Below are positions 1 through 11,481 of a DNA stretch of 64,000 nt, in pieces. Each line of letters starts with the position of its first letter. Positions within the stretch are counted from its first letter, which is position 1. The DNA lies in the NCBI GenBank assembly GCA_008828725.1, contig MEHQ01002267.1, forward strand, positions 81,320 to 145,319, in the 5' to 3' direction. The notes beneath the pieces are model-generated. The model saw only the letters and a list, made by a program, of their open reading frames with translations, made no database searches and had not been told where the DNA came from. The position numbers and the translations under genes were made by a program. Source of the DNA: Saccharina japonica (Eukaryota; Sar; Phaeophyceae; Laminariales; Laminariaceae).

Positions 1-1370
1 GCTCCAGCAGTAGTTGCTTTATCGGAGGCTATGGTCCGTCATCGGTAATCTCTACCTCTCTTCTTCTGCTGCGCTGCTGCTGTGCATGTGTATGTGCGGT
101 GTGTCACGCACTCACTGGTGTGCACACGCACGCCAGTAAAAAAAAAGAATTTGGCTCTTGGGTAATATGGTCAAATGAGTGCGATGCCCGGTTATTTGTT
201 TGAAGTCGTGAGTTCGAGACTCTCGTTCATATATATTTTCCTTTTTTTCTTCACTTTAGTTTGTTTTAGTTTGTACTATGTACGTGCGTAACCCAGACAC
301 CACAGACAGCACACGAGTAGTGTAGAGCAAGAAACAGCATCAAGCGCGTGCGGTAGTTTTGTCCGCCCTGTATTGCTGTGGCGTCCTACTATACTGTACT
401 GTGTGTGTGTGTTTTTTTTTTATCGGACCCTGCGATCTGTTGTTATAAGGGGTAGTCCGTGGTCACAGGACAGGCTCCAAAAGCTCTGGAGTGGAAGAAA
501 ACCCCAGGGAAAAATAATACACTAAATACAAAGTACAACGCAGTACGTAGTGCTGGGGGTCTCTGCTGTTGCGTAGTACATGCATGCTGCCACAGGTCCA
601 ACAACACACTGCTTGCTGGTGCTGCTGCTGCTAACTGTGGAGCAGATCCACAGTCGAAATAGGGTAAGGCGCTGCATACACTTACACACTACTGGATATC
701 TTTCGAATCTCGTCATCTCGGGCGTCGTTCGAACTGTGGGTTAGGGGATAACAATGCACGGTGCGCCTTTTCACCCCGCATACCAAGGTTAAGTCATTTT
801 CGGCCCGCAGCCAAAGAGCAAGCAAATCTCTATACCCCACTAAAACCAGTCATTTTCGGCCCTGACACGATAAATAAGTCAATAATTTCTACCCTCCACA
901 CCAAAACCAGGCCAATTTCGAACCCACCACAAAAACCAAATCATGTTTGATCCCCCACATAAAACCATGATAATTTCGACCCTAACACTGAAATCGAGTC
1001 TATTTCGATCCCCTTCTAGAACCAAGTCAACTGTGGTGCCCCTACACACAACAAAGACATACATGAACACACGGACAAACACAATATAATGTTTGGCGGA
1101 ATCGTTAGGAAAATCTATAAAAAATATGCAGTCAATAGTAAGGGTTCCACACTATTTCCAAGTATTTTTATCCCCAAAAGTGCGCAGGTCATTTGATACA
1201 GTTCTAAAAAATAGTATGCATGTACCCTGCATGTACGGTAATATGCAGATAATTCATAACGTCGTACTATGATATCATATGCATGCGTAGGATACAATAT
1301 CAAATTATGTATGGTTTTCAATTCGTTCTTGCGCCACTCCCCTAGGCACGTCCCGGAGGGGAACCTTGTA
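1..1370 (+). mobile_element. Element-1, copy a (left end cut by window edge)
   Basis: A non-coding interspersed repeat. The same sequence recurs at 55087-56929 (+) and 19219-21212 (-), with a more diverged copy at 14524-16234 (+) and a 3'-only copy at 60447-60733 (+). The shared track includes 'tttatcggaggctatg', a tRNA-like Pol III box region (160-250), a block of repeated 'ttcgaccct/ccaaaaccag' phrases near 860-1020, and the module starting 'tgtttggcggaatcg' at about 1089. The right end is the hairpin TCCC-GGAG-GGGA followed by ACCTTGTA (1351-1370). No ORF is conserved between copies, so it is probably non-autonomous. Confidence 0.75.
160..250 (+). ncRNA. tRNA-like Pol III promoter region inside Element-1
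   Basis: An A-box-like TGGTCAAATGAG (168-179) and a consensus B-box core GTTCGAGAC (212-220) are spaced as in a tRNA and followed by T-runs (236 onward) that could act as a Pol III terminator. The boxes recur at the equivalent place in the other Element-1 copies (15540-15640, 20229-20290 reverse, 56000-56075). A folded tRNA with a paired acceptor stem is not visible, so this is a tRNA-derived unit rather than a tRNA gene. Confidence 0.45.
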
Positions 1371-1957
1371 CATCATATACATGTCACAACATCGGACAAA
1401 TCGCGGATTCCTACTTGATGATAGATTATCTATGAACTAGGTATTTCTGGGCAGATAGATGCATGATCTGCATGATGTTGCTCGTGTTGCCGGGTGGCAG
1501 CCGTATAATCTGCATGGTTTTGGGCAGGTTTCCGGGGTTGGATATCTAGGATCTAGAGGATATATTAAACAGGTTATCTAGCAAGATGATGATGTGTCCA
1601 ACATATGATACAGATAATACAGATGGCAATTGCAGCTTCGGTCACATTGCACGTACCTTGGTACGAACCACCACTGGCTGCTGAGTTAACGCGTTTTCGA
1701 ATCAGATGGAAAACTTGACAAAAAATGACGATGATACATAGCGTCGGCAATTGTTTGGCTCGAGGATGATGAACGGTGTGCCCAAATAGGGTGTTTGCGA
1801 AGAATTTGGTTGGGTTAGGGTTCCTGTGGTTTGTCTCCTACAGTATACCAGGTATATGAGTAATTACAACCCACGAAAAATTGAGTGCTCTGGAGAAAAA
1901 AAACGCGACTAAAATTACGTTTTGTATATAACGAAGTAATATTGTGATTTTTTTGCC
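1371..1957. other. intergenic; old repeat fragment at 1420-1580
   Basis: No gene seen. The part around 1460-1560 ('gttgccgggtggcag', 'ctgcatg' phrases) resembles the reverse complement of the repeat at 17940-18310, so it is a diverged dispersed-repeat fragment. Confidence 0.4.
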
Positions 1958-2115
1958 AGGCGGCGCGTTTCGCGCCTCGCCCTCCCGACCGAACTCGCCG
2001 GCGCCGGGCTCGATCCGCGGGGGGTCGACCGGCGGGGGTGCCCCCCGGGCCTCGCCGTGGACCGAGGCCCATGGCCCGCGCGGCGCGCTCGCGAAGCCGA
2101 AAAAATAGAGTCGGT
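1958..2115. other. very GC-rich 150-bp island
   Basis: The segment is almost entirely G+C, in an AT-rich surround. It begins with an imperfect hairpin (GGCGGCGCG ttt CGCGCC) and ends sharply at a run of A. Open frames cross it on the minus strand, but their residues are the Arg/Gly/Pro/Ala mixture expected from composition. It does not match another part of the window. Confidence 0.35.
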
Positions 2116-3620
2116 TTCACGGGGTACCCCGTCCCACTCGGCTGAGCCTACCAGGCCAACGTGAAACCCGTTTTGCGAATTCTGTGCGGCAAAAGGCAAA
2201 AAGTCGCTTCGACAAAAAATCCTGCGTACTCGTGGAAAACGCCCCGCCTCCGCCACAGTATGTAGTCCTATGAATAACGAGCAATCGTGATTATTTTAGC
2301 CTGCGTGTTGACTGTCGTTCATGCCGAATTTCGAAGAGAGCATGCAGCAAGAGCACACACTCACGTCACAAAGAGGGCAGAATCAATCGGACGACACATC
2401 GAGCAAACTTCGAACGTGCGCGCATGCAACAGCAGTAGCGTGACAGCGTCGGGGCATATCTGTCCTTGCCTTGTGGAGCAGGGTGGCCTGATGGGTGTAT
2501 CATGACACGCTGCTGCGCCGCTAGGTCTGCATGGATATGTACGCGTATCTCCCCGTATAACACTCTTTTCCGTGCGTACGTACTGCTTTACTCGTTCGTA
2601 CCTTGGAAGTTTCGAAATGCAAGCACGTGTCCGAGTATCATGTATACTCTTCGCACGTTCCACGTCGTGATACAGCAGCCACAGACAGCAGCAGCAGTAC
2701 TCGTAGTCCTATGCTGCTGCTTGCTGCTGTGTGGTATCACAGGTTTATTTAGGACATGGGCTCGCGAGCTGGCGCACCACAGGTCTAGGTACACGAAACG
2801 ATCAACGTACTACGTACTCGTACGAGGTACGATCTTTCCGCACTCTTTCGTACGTTGCTCGGATTTTCCAAGTACCACATGTTCGGAAATATAAGAAGCG
2901 GTTTTATATTAATAGTAATATCCAAACGTTCTTTACATTTCCGGCCAGAAATATACTACTCTGTTACGTACCTGGTACATATCTACTGTATGTACGGGCC
3001 AGACTATTATAGATACAGCAACAACGGCAGCGACAGTATTAACTACCAACCAATATAGTAGTGTGCTGCTGCTTGTTATTTTTTTTTTAATTTGCACCGG
3101 ACAGTGACTCACGTGTGCTCGCAAGCCAGGCGCTGCTCGCGTCCCCTCTTTCTTGGACTCGTCGTTTTTTTTGCGAAGTTCGAGTCTCTCTTTTGACATA
3201 ATATCGGGTTTTCATGGTATCTGGTTTCTGTTTTTTTTCTTGGTCACCTTGGATCAACGGCGTGTGCAGCCATATGGTGGTGACGGGCGGGCATGAGGAT
3301 GCTGCTGCACCACCAGGTTTAGGTGCCTGCAACGAAACGAGCGATCTTTGTGTACCAATTTGTCCGGAAATTTAAGAAACGTTTCGTTTTTATGTACTCT
3401 ACAACATTTATTACAGCAGTGTTGCTGCTGCTTCCTGCTAGAGGTAGATGGAAGACAATTAATGATTCCTGTATTCTGTGCTGTTGTTACTACTGCTGTA
3501 AGATCGATCGACTGCGCGTGCACACATCGTATAACAGGTATGTATTTTGATATGGAATACTGTACGAACATACCAGAAGAAGTACGTCGTTTTTTTCCCT
3601 CGGGCGGTGAGGAACGTACG
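2116..3620. other. intergenic; weak internal duplication
   Basis: No convincing gene. Phrases around 2690-3060 ('caccacaggtctaggta...acgaaacgat', 'cggaaatataagaa') reappear diverged at 3270-3500 ('caccaccaggtttaggt', 'cggaaatttaagaa'), suggesting an old tandem duplication. Short open frames here have biased composition and no recognisable domain. Confidence 0.3.
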
Positions 3621-5105
3621 TATATGTGTAGGTACCAAATTGACATTTTCCCGGAATACTTTCACTTTTCATCTCCGGCCGCGGGTCTTTTCTCGCGCTG
3701 TCGCCTGCGGGGCACGCAGTGGGGGCGCGTGTACGCCACGGCGCAAGTGCGGGTCCCGGCCGAGGCCCGTGGGGCGTGCTCTGGGCCTTCAACGTCGCAA
3801 ATTCTGGCAATTAACTCAGGGGAGGCGTTCCGACTTGGCACCGCCTCGCGACTCTTATGAAACACCTGCCGTACGACTGTTTCTTCATCTGTGAATTTTG
3901 ATACTTCGTTTTTGACCCGCGACATGAACGGAACACAGCACACACCACGCACGAGACGCACACCGACATGGAACGAGGCACACATCAAGCGTCGTGCAGC
4001 AGTAGTTGATACCATGTCGCATGCGTCTGCTCTGTCTGGGCTGCGTACAGCAGTAGTAGCAGTTGTACGACACGCTTGATAATTTCATGTAAATTTGTAA
4101 TTCGGTTCCAATTTTTGGGAATCTACGTAGAGTATAAATACACGGATCTACGAGAGTACGTGTCTACCCGCATGCAGACTTCGAAGTATCATATCTACGA
4201 CCTCTCTCTATTTTCCAACGATAGGCCGATCTACGTACATACGAACACGAGTATTTTGGTACAGAAAGTAGCACTACTGCTGTACTTTACGGATACATGT
4301 CTCCACTGTAGTCTAGGCTACAAACTGCGAAGCAGCCAAGGCGCCGTTTGTCGAACAGCACAGCAGTACTACAGCAGAAGAAACTGCAGACCCCGCAGTG
4401 TGCGCGGGACAGCTACGAGTAGCAGGGGGGATCTAGCAGGCTAGTTTTGTGACAGGTACGAAGCACTGGTTTGCTGTGTTCTGTCTCTCATTGTGTATGC
4501 GTGTGTGTATGTTTGATGTATGCCATTCCAGCAAAACCTCAGGTCCGTATAGAATAGCCACGACGAAAAAATTGCCGCAGATCGTGATTTCGCTTTTTTC
4601 AGGTCAATTCACAAAATATCGTCAAGATTCACGACTTCTTCGTGAATCTACTCGACATAACAAATCACCATTTAACACAAATAAATACAGTAGTAGTGGG
4701 TGTCTGCATTTATCTCATAAATTGTGTGCCAAGAAAAATGAGCTCAGATTGGCACGAACAGTAGAAAACGTTGGTTTAGAAATTCAGCTCACCACTGTGG
4801 GATCGACTTTAAATCCAACACAAAATAGTTAGATCGACTTCGGAAACAAAATAAGTCGTTGGGCCTGGACACCAAACTGAAGTTTCTTAACACCGGGAGC
4901 CCACTGTACCTCAGATATGATATTATCTCGCGACATTTTTTTCGGTAGGAATGGCCGTCGCTCCTACTTTTTCCTTTAAACAATACAGCAGCAGTCTATG
5001 CCACGGTTTGCTCCAAAAAGGGAATTATGAAGCATGTGCGATCTATTTTACCTTGCGACACCCCCGGGATTTGAAGTGACCAACATCCCGAAGGGGAACC
5101 TTGTA
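3621..5105 (+). mobile_element. Element-2, copy I
   Basis: Interspersed repeat with copies at 47637-49651 (-) and 61449-63029 (+). All copies begin near 'tatatgt(a/g)taggtac'. They carry a GC-rich block ('cccgtggggcgtgctctggg'), the phrase 'catcaagcgtcgtgcagcag', 'cgataggccgatct' and 'ttccagcaaaacctc'. They end in 'cacccccgggattt', then the hairpin TCCC-GAAG-GGGA and ACCTTGTA (5086-5105). No frame stays open across copies. Copy I lacks some internal material found in copy II. Confidence 0.75.
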
Positions 5106-5174
5106 TTGCTGTACGTAAGCACGTGTACGTACGCGTTTGCACGTACCAAGTATACATACGTACACGCTATATGA

Positions 5175-5857
5175 CATAGACATACTTATTTTTGTCTTTC
5201 TTAGGGATCCCTCATCCCTGCACTCTCAGAGCTCCCACTTCGAACACCGCCTCCTTCTATTATACCGGAGATTTCCTCCCTGTCTTTGTTTCCCATCATT
5301 TTTTGTTCGCGAGAGTTTTTTTATTCCTCGGTTTTGGGTTCGTGCGTGTACCCAGAGAGCACGGCAGCGCGGGCGAGCCCGGCACCATCGCGGGTATGGA
5401 AGGGCTCTGGCCAGTAGAGGGGGGGATGGGAGGAGCGCGGTTGCCTTTTTCGTGGCTAGGCGTGGTGTGTCCATCGAGACACGAGGGAAGCATGAAAGGG
5501 CTTTGTCTGTCTTGCTGCTGGTGGTGCGAATCCAGTATGTCCAAAATTATAAGGATCGTTTCTTTCTGTAAAATAATATTCAAGCGGTTCTTATTTTTTC
5601 AACCAAATCTTCTTTACAAGAGAGACACGGGCGGTTTGAACACCATAATGCTCGAGCGGGCGAACGAGGGCCACGGTGAGCACCGGGCTTCACGCGAGGC
5701 GGGCCACGGGGCTCACTGGGGTAGAGGGGCAGTAGAGCTCGACCCGGACCGAATCGATAGCGAGGTGATCGCGGGGGGGCGGACAGCATCGAGGGTGACA
5801 GAGCGTGACAGTCGTTTTAACTTTTTTTGTTTTGTTTTTTGAGCGGCGCAATCACGA
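5175..5857 (+). repeat. Element-3, copy 1
   Basis: A GC-rich interspersed repeat. 5175-5665 matches 27262-27755 in reverse ('cccagagagcacggcagcgc', 'tcgagacacgagggaagcat'). 5640-5857 matches 25895-26070 in reverse. One frame is open in both long copies, but the differences I can read are nearly all amino-acid-changing (T/A, A/E, L/R, M/S, G/E), so it does not look like a protein under selection. It abuts Element-2 on the left and the GAGTAC-rich Element-4 on the right. Confidence 0.6.
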
Positions 5858-6598
5858 TATGGATACGTATATACGTATGTCTTTCGAAATTCGAAGTACT
5901 ACGACGTACGACTGCTGCTGTTGTTGTTGCTTGCCGTTTTGTTCGAGTAGGAGTACGAGTACGAGTATAATACGAGTACGAGTACGAGTATACTACGAGA
6001 ACGAGTACGAGTATAATACGAGTACGAGTACGAGTATAGTACGAGTACGAGTACGAGTATAATACGAGTACGAGTCGAGTACGAGTAGGAGTACGAGTAC
6101 GAGTCGAGTACGAGTAGGAGCACGAGTACGTATGCACGTATTTCTCAGTTTTGTGGATTTTTTTGTTTTTCATACTTCACAACTTGGCGACCGTGCTGGT
6201 GCTGTGCTTTTTCTCTTTCATACAATAGACAATGGAGTATATACAAAGTACGAAGTACTATTAATACGTACAGTAATACTGTTGTTGTATACCACACATA
6301 CTCACGAAAAATGCACATCTCACACCCCCACAGTAGACAGCGCAGCGCCGTGCCGTGAGTCGTGTTGCTGTGCTTTCTCTTTTGAACGTACAGCTTTGTC
6401 GTCCTGGAGCATGGAGCTATTGTGCACCCCGAGCATGTTTTGCATGCATGTCAAGTCCGCCGTTTCTTTGCTGCACCATGAATCTCTGGGCATTTTCAAG
6501 TCGCGGTGCCTGCACTACATGATGGGCCTCTTCTGTACCCCTTTCCTTGCGCGAGCGTAGCGGGCGGCGTCAGCCGCTCGCGAAGCGGAGCCCTTGTA
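5840..6598 (+). mobile_element. Element-4, copy 1, with GAGTAC array
   Basis: Begins near 'tttgagcggcgcaatcac' and contains a long (GAGTAC)n-type array (5943-6130), then a unique body. It ends in a GC hairpin (CCGCT-CGCGA-AGCGG, 6574-6588, nested in a larger GCGAGCG...CGCTCGC pairing) plus GAGCCCTTGTA ending at 6598. The body recurs reversed at 23366-23740, and the left part recurs diverged at 25665-25925. The mirrored copy is in the inverted repeat at about 11717-12475. Confidence 0.65.
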
Positions 6599-6833
6599 AA
6601 TGCTTACAATAACAAACATCAGCCGCACGAGTAGTAAAGTGCAAAGTTGTAATACTTCCATCTGCTAGCTGTGCTGCTTTGCTGTGCGCTACATTCAACA
6701 ACAATATTGTGCTGCGGTTACTGCTGAACGTAAACATCTATGTCGCAGTTTTGCTGGTGCTCGCTGTAGGTACTATTCGTATTTATTATAGAGCTGCCTG
6801 TGCTGCTTCTGCTGCTTGCTACACTGCTCGCTG

Positions 6834-6866
<33 letters not shown>

Positions 6867-6867
6867 T

Positions 6868-6905
<38 letters not shown>

Positions 6906-7303
6906 ACTGTTGTATACTGCCTGATGTACATGATGCGATTACGTCTTATTGCTGCCTTTTGCTACACGTACACGAGAAGGATGGCCATACCTAACAAACG
7001 AAAAATGCCACGAAACGTGACAAACCATGACAATTCTGCCAATCCTGATGTTCACCACAAACCGTGAAAATGACAAGTTTTGACAAACCCAAGAAAAAAA
7101 GGTGACGTCGCGATTTGTGAGAAAAATAAGTGTTTAGTTTTCATGTGGCATAGCGCCAATTTGCTTCTAAACTTAAATGCGTACGTTAGCAACAACCATT
7201 TTTTACGGTTACCGCTGGATGGCGGTTGGTCAGTTTTCCGCTGTTGCATGCCAGCTTGCGCCACCCTGGGGGAACACCCCACTCCCCGAAGGGGAGCCTT
7301 GTA
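6599..7303 (+). mobile_element. Element-5 with CTA microsatellite
   Basis: The segment lies between two consecutive hairpin-CTTGTA ends. It contains an interrupted (CTA)n tract (6834-6906) and ends in CTCCCC-GAAG-GGGAG then CCTTGTA (7282-7303). Only the mirrored copy at 11012-11716 is present in this window, so its left boundary is inferred from the preceding element end. Frames through the CTA tract give homopolymeric peptides and are not genes. Confidence 0.5.
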
Positions 7304-7339
7304 TGTATAGTTATGTTTGTGAATTTTTCGCACCCTGTA

Positions 7340-7503
7340 CAACTACAACTACTGTAACAACTACAACTAATAGTTGTGCGCGGCCGCAACTACTCAGTAG
7401 TTGTCTCCAAACAACTAGTTGCATGGGTTTTTCACCTAGTAGTTGTCTGCAGACAACTAGTTGCACAACTTTTTCAAACAGTAGTTGTCTACAGACAACT
7501 AGT
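7340..7503 (+). repeat. short hairpin-minisatellite stretch (also mirrored)
   Basis: About three units of the 42-bp hairpin minisatellite described at 13093-13545, preceded by 'actacaactactgtaac'. 7368-7500 corresponds closely to the start of the array at 14110-14250. The mirrored copy is 10805-10979. Just left of it (7304-7336) is a 33-bp piece identical in character to the 5' tip of Element-1 ('gtttgtgaatttttcgcac'). Confidence 0.7.
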
Positions 7504-7609
7504 TTGTTGGTTTGGAGTCTTCAGTATGACAGTTACGAGTCAGGTTGGTGTCGGTTCGGGCTATTAACCTTTTGTAGGTTACACCGCATTTTTGTCTTTT
7601 GGACCTGGG

Positions 7610-7826
7610 TGTGAAAGCTCCTGGACTCCTGAGGGCACTCCTCGTTGCCCTTACCCTGTGGGACGACTAATAATACAATGACTTGAAGCCAACACGCCAC
7701 ACGAGTACGAACAAAAGGTGTGAAAGCTCCTGGACTCCTGAGGGCACTCCTCGTTGCCCCTACCCTGTGGGACGACTAATAATACAATGACTTGAAGCCA
7801 ACACGCCACAGGAGTACGAACACTCT
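7610..7826 (+). repeat. two tandem 109-bp units
   Basis: 'tgtgaaagctcctggactcc' starts two near-identical consecutive units. Each includes 'ccctgtgggacgactaataa' and 'gacttgaagccaacacgcca'. A third unit is at 10434-10540, and inverted partial units follow it. Confidence 0.85.
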
Positions 7827-8540
7827 AGAGTCTCGGCGAGCCTCATGGGGGCTAGGTGGGTGACCTTCGAGCTCAAGTATTAGAGAGGGGGGACGGACGT
7901 ACAACAGCACCTAAAAAGCCCTACGGCGTACCAGTCGTAGGCACCTCCTTCGTGTGTGGCGAGAGGGGGATTGCAAAGTCGTGCGACATGTTTATGCCGT
8001 ACGCGCTCCACTTCAGAGGTTGGTTGTGGAGGAAGCAGGTGTGGTGGTAATCGGAAACGAGGGGAAGCATGTCTGCATATTCCGCGAAAAGTCGCACGGC
8101 CGCCAGCCGTGTGCACTCTACCTGGGGGGTTGTTTGGTGGGGCAAAGTCGCGCCGCATAATAGCCGCGTGCATTCTGCTGCTGGAAAATCAGCGGTGGCA
8201 GGAACCGGACGTGGGGTAATCGTGGGCTGTCTGCAGCAGTACCAATATAACGATGGGGTTTCGTCCGGGTGGCAATAAGTCGAGCGGCATGGCCGCACGC
8301 ACTCCATGATAAGCAGCAGCAACAGCAGCAGCGGGGGAGGTCACGGAGAGAGCAGATCTGGGTGTTTCGTCAGCCGGGGCTTCATGAAGGGTCCGGCAAC
8401 ATCGCGGGGCGTGGGGGGCAGGTCTGGTCATTGTGGTGGGATTTTCGTAGAAATGAGTTGTTTTTACGATGGATGCACCACCAGTCGATCGAAATCTATT
8501 TTTGGTCGATGGATGGGTATACGTAGCCTGTTTCTCCTGG
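7827..8540. other. non-coding interior, with an inverted match to 13047-13092
   Basis: 7835-7880 ('tgggggctaggtgggtgacc' and onward) is found inverted at 13047-13092, which ties this element to the minisatellite locus at 13 kb. The rest is GC-rich with loosely repeated phrases ('aaagtcgtgcg', 'gtgcactc') and a CAG tract near 8312-8335. No gene seen. Confidence 0.4.
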
Positions 8541-9870
8541 TAGTTTTGAAATGTATATTTTCATGTTCAAATCAAACAGTCTTGCAAAATCCAACGGTCC
8601 GTTTCCTTGGTTTAGGCAAAAACCAGATGTGACTGGTCGAACTGAAACTGATTTTGTTTTTAATGGTTTGGAGGGAGTGCGGTTACGTAGGTACGCCCTG
8701 AGGGGTGTATTCCTGTTGAGAGATATTATTGGTGGTTAATGATTTGTTTGATTAATGCAGGATATCTTTTGTTTGTAACTATTTACTGGTTGCAGAATAA
8801 GGGAGGGTATGCATATTCATTCATGATTCGTTATTCTAACACCAGTATTATCTGCGAACTTGGTGGATTTGTTCGCAATGGTAGAACTGAAATGTATATG
8901 TTTAACAGTTTGGAGAAATATGGGTATGTTTTGTTCACGGCCAAGGGTGGAGAAGCCGTGGATGGTAGATTGGGTATCGTCTCAGATTCATTTTGGATGG
9001 TGTACGTAACCGTTTTTCGCCTTGTAGTTTTGTAATGTAGTTTCATGTTCAAATCAAACAGTCTTTGTACGTCTGAAAAACTTGTAGTGTTTTTCTGGTA
9101 AAGGCAGGAGGACCAGAAGGGGACTGGCGGAACTGAAACTTACATTTTTAACGGTTAGGAGAAATAAGGGTACGTACGTATGTGCACCTTGAGAGGTGTA
9201 TTACTGGGATGTGGTATTGGTGGTGACTACTGATTTTATTGAATTTTGCGGGTATCTTTTGTTTTGGCTGTCTATTACTGATTGCAAAATGAAGGAGGGT
9301 AAGCTTATTCATGATTGATTACTGTAGTTCTACCAATAATAGCAGTATCATTTTGCGGACAGTTGTTTGCAAGGGAGAATGGTACATAAAGTGTCGTTTG
9401 CGATTCGGGTTGGATTTCTGAATGGTAGGAAAATTATCGTTCGTTCCGGGTAGAGTCGTAGATGGTACGAGTACGTATTATAGGAGAGATATTGATTGGG
9501 TCCATCCCGATTGAAACCCCCCAAACCCCCCTTTGGTCCCAGAACGGTGTTTTGATGTAGACAAGCCGTCTTGCAATTCCAGCTCGCCATGTGTGGCGTT
9601 CCCCGAGGGGTATAGCGGTTGGTATGGACAGTTTGTAAAGTCAAGTTTTATGGCTCAAGGGGGGGGGGCGAGGGTAAGTACGCCTTGACGGGTGTATTTT
9701 TGTTGTGCAGTATGAGTGATTACGCTGACTTTTTGGTTTGGCTGGTATCTCTTTGTGACTTCATATTGAGAGACTAGATGCAAAGTCATGACTAGTCATT
9801 CAACTACCAATATTGTTTTTCCGAACTTGATGGGTGGTTGCAATCTTGTCTGGAAATTCAAAAGGAGATA
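8540..9870 (+). repeat. three diverged repeats with a period of about 480 bp
   Basis: 'catgttcaaatcaaacagtc' occurs at about 8563 and 9043. 'ggtattggtgg'/'gatattattggtgg', 'gaactgaaact' and 'gtacgcc(c/t)tga(g/c)gggtgta' recur near 8690, 9190 and 9680. The copies are old and riddled with indels. No open frame spans them. Confidence 0.4.
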
Positions 9871-10539
9871 TTTTGAGGATTTGATTTGATGCACAAGTAA
9901 GTTTTGTTTTTGCAGTTGTCATTGCAATGAAACGTGGTGGCTTGTGGATGGTCAGATACTTCGGTAGCTGGGAGGGATTAGGCTACTTTTAGCGTTGGGT
10001 GAATTCTATTTTGCGGAGAAGTTTTGCTATATCGCTTTACCGTTATGATTAGTGAATCTATTACGGTAGTAGGGGACAAAAGGGGTTTTTGTCCGGGGAA
10101 CCTCGCGATCTCTGGCCTTATATGTTTCGCCTTAGTTTTTACTTCTTATGCGCAGCTACTGTTGTAGTCTCTTTTTGTGATTGCAATAGTGTGTAAGTGG
10201 GAGTATGGAAGAGGTTTTCGCTCAATGAGGATGAGTTTCCTCTTGCCATTTTTGTTTTAGGTGATGGAGTTGAGTCTGTTATTGTTGGTTCGTCACTGTC
10301 GCCACTGTCTTGTGAAGAATCCGGGAGGGTGTTGGTTTGGAGTCTTCAGTATGACAGTTACGAGTCAGTTTGGTGTCGGTTCGGGCTATTAACCTTTTGT
10401 AGGTTACACCGCATTTTTGTCTTTTGGGCCTGCGTGTGAAAGCACCTGGGCTCCTGAGGGCACTCCTCGTTGCCCCTACCCTGTGGGACGACTAATAATA
10501 CAATGACTTGAAGCCAACACGCCACAGGAGTACGAACAC

Positions 10540-10615
10540 TCCTCGTTGCCCCTACGCTGTGGGACGACTAATAATTGCAATTATTAGTCGTCCCACAGCG
10601 TAGGGGCAACGAGGA
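10540..10615. repeat. 76-bp perfect palindrome
   Basis: The sequence reads the same on both strands around 10577/10578 (centre 'aattgcaatt'), with arms made of the 109-bp unit fragment 'cctcgttgcccctacgctgt'. There is no loop. A second, inverted partial copy follows at 10641-10690. Confidence 0.9.
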
Positions 10616-10641
10616 TTGCCCTCAGGGGTCCAGGAGCTCAA

Positions 10642-11409
10642 TTATTAGTCGTCCCACAGCGTAGGGGCAACGAGGAGTGCCCTCAGGGGTCCAAGAGCTT
10701 TCACACCCAGGCCCAAAAGACAAAAATGCGGTGTAACCTACGAAAGGTTAATAACCCGAACCGACACCAAACTGACTCGTAACTGTCATACTGAAGACTC
10801 CAAACCAACAAACTAGTTGTCTGTAGACAACTACTGTTTGAAAAAGTTGTGCAACTAGTTGTCTGCAGACAACTACTAGGTGAAAAACCCATGCAACTAG
10901 TTGTTTGGAGACAACTACTGAGTAGTTGCGGCCGCGCACAACTATTAGTTGTAGTTGTTACAGTAGTTGTAGTTGTACAGGGTGCGAAAAATTCACAAAC
11001 ATAACTATACATACAAGGCTCCCCTTCGGGGAGTGGGGTGTTCCCCCAGGGTGGCGCAAGCTGGCATGCAACAGCGGAAAACTGACCAACCGCCATCCAG
11101 CGGTAACCGTAAAAAATGGTTGTTGCTAACGTACGCATTTAAGTTTAGAAGCAAATTGGCGCTATGCCACATGAAAACTAAACACTTATTTTTCTCACAA
11201 ATCGCGACGTCACCTTTTTTTCTTGGGTTTGTCAAAACTTGTCATTTTCACGGTTTGTGGTGAACATCAGGATTGGCAGAATTGTCATGGTTTGTCACGT
11301 TTCGTGGCATTTTTCGTTTGTTAGGTATGGCCATCCTTCTCGTGTACGTGTAGCAAAAGGCAGCAATAAGACGTAATCGCATCATGTACATCAGGCAGTA
11401 TACAACAGT

Positions 11410-11447
<38 letters not shown>

Positions 11448-11448
11448 A

Positions 11449-11481
<33 letters not shown>

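Larger units (their letters stand above)
5816..7672 (+). repeat. left arm of a 1.86-kb inverted repeat
   Basis: Every position x in this arm pairs with 18315-x in the right arm (10642-12499). The arm includes the GAGTAC array, Element-4, the CTA microsatellite, Element-5 and the start of the TIR element. The arms are essentially identical up to about 7560; a few substitutions appear near the inner end (for example around 7547, 7574 and 7601). Confidence 0.9.
7506..10805. mobile_element. 3.3-kb element with terminal inverted repeats
   Basis: The left end 'ttggtttggagtcttcag' (about 7506) is mirrored at the right end 'ctgaagactccaaaccaa' (about 10805). The inverted similarity runs some 110-170 bp inward, and a third direct copy of the same 100-bp block sits at 10330-10430. 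Two 109-bp tandem units (7610-7826), three diverged copies of a repeat of roughly 480 bp (8540-9870) and a perfect palindrome (10540-10615) fill it. No transposase-like ORF is visible; the longest frames inside are short and unconvincing. It could be a foldback or MITE-like element, or partly a snap-back assembly product. Confidence 0.45.

Noticed and set aside
1805..1835. Telomere-like 'gggttagggtt'
   Set aside because: A single short occurrence with no tandem array.
5192..5842. 216-codon ORF in Element-3, with a partly similar frame at 27418-27648
   Set aside because: Similarity is at DNA level. Differences between the copies are nearly all replacement changes and the ends of the frames do not correspond.
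6816..7067. Poly-Leu, poly-Thr and poly-Tyr ORFs over the CTA tract and its mirror at 11248-11636
   Set aside because: Frame-by-frame translation of a trinucleotide microsatellite; open in all three frames of one strand.
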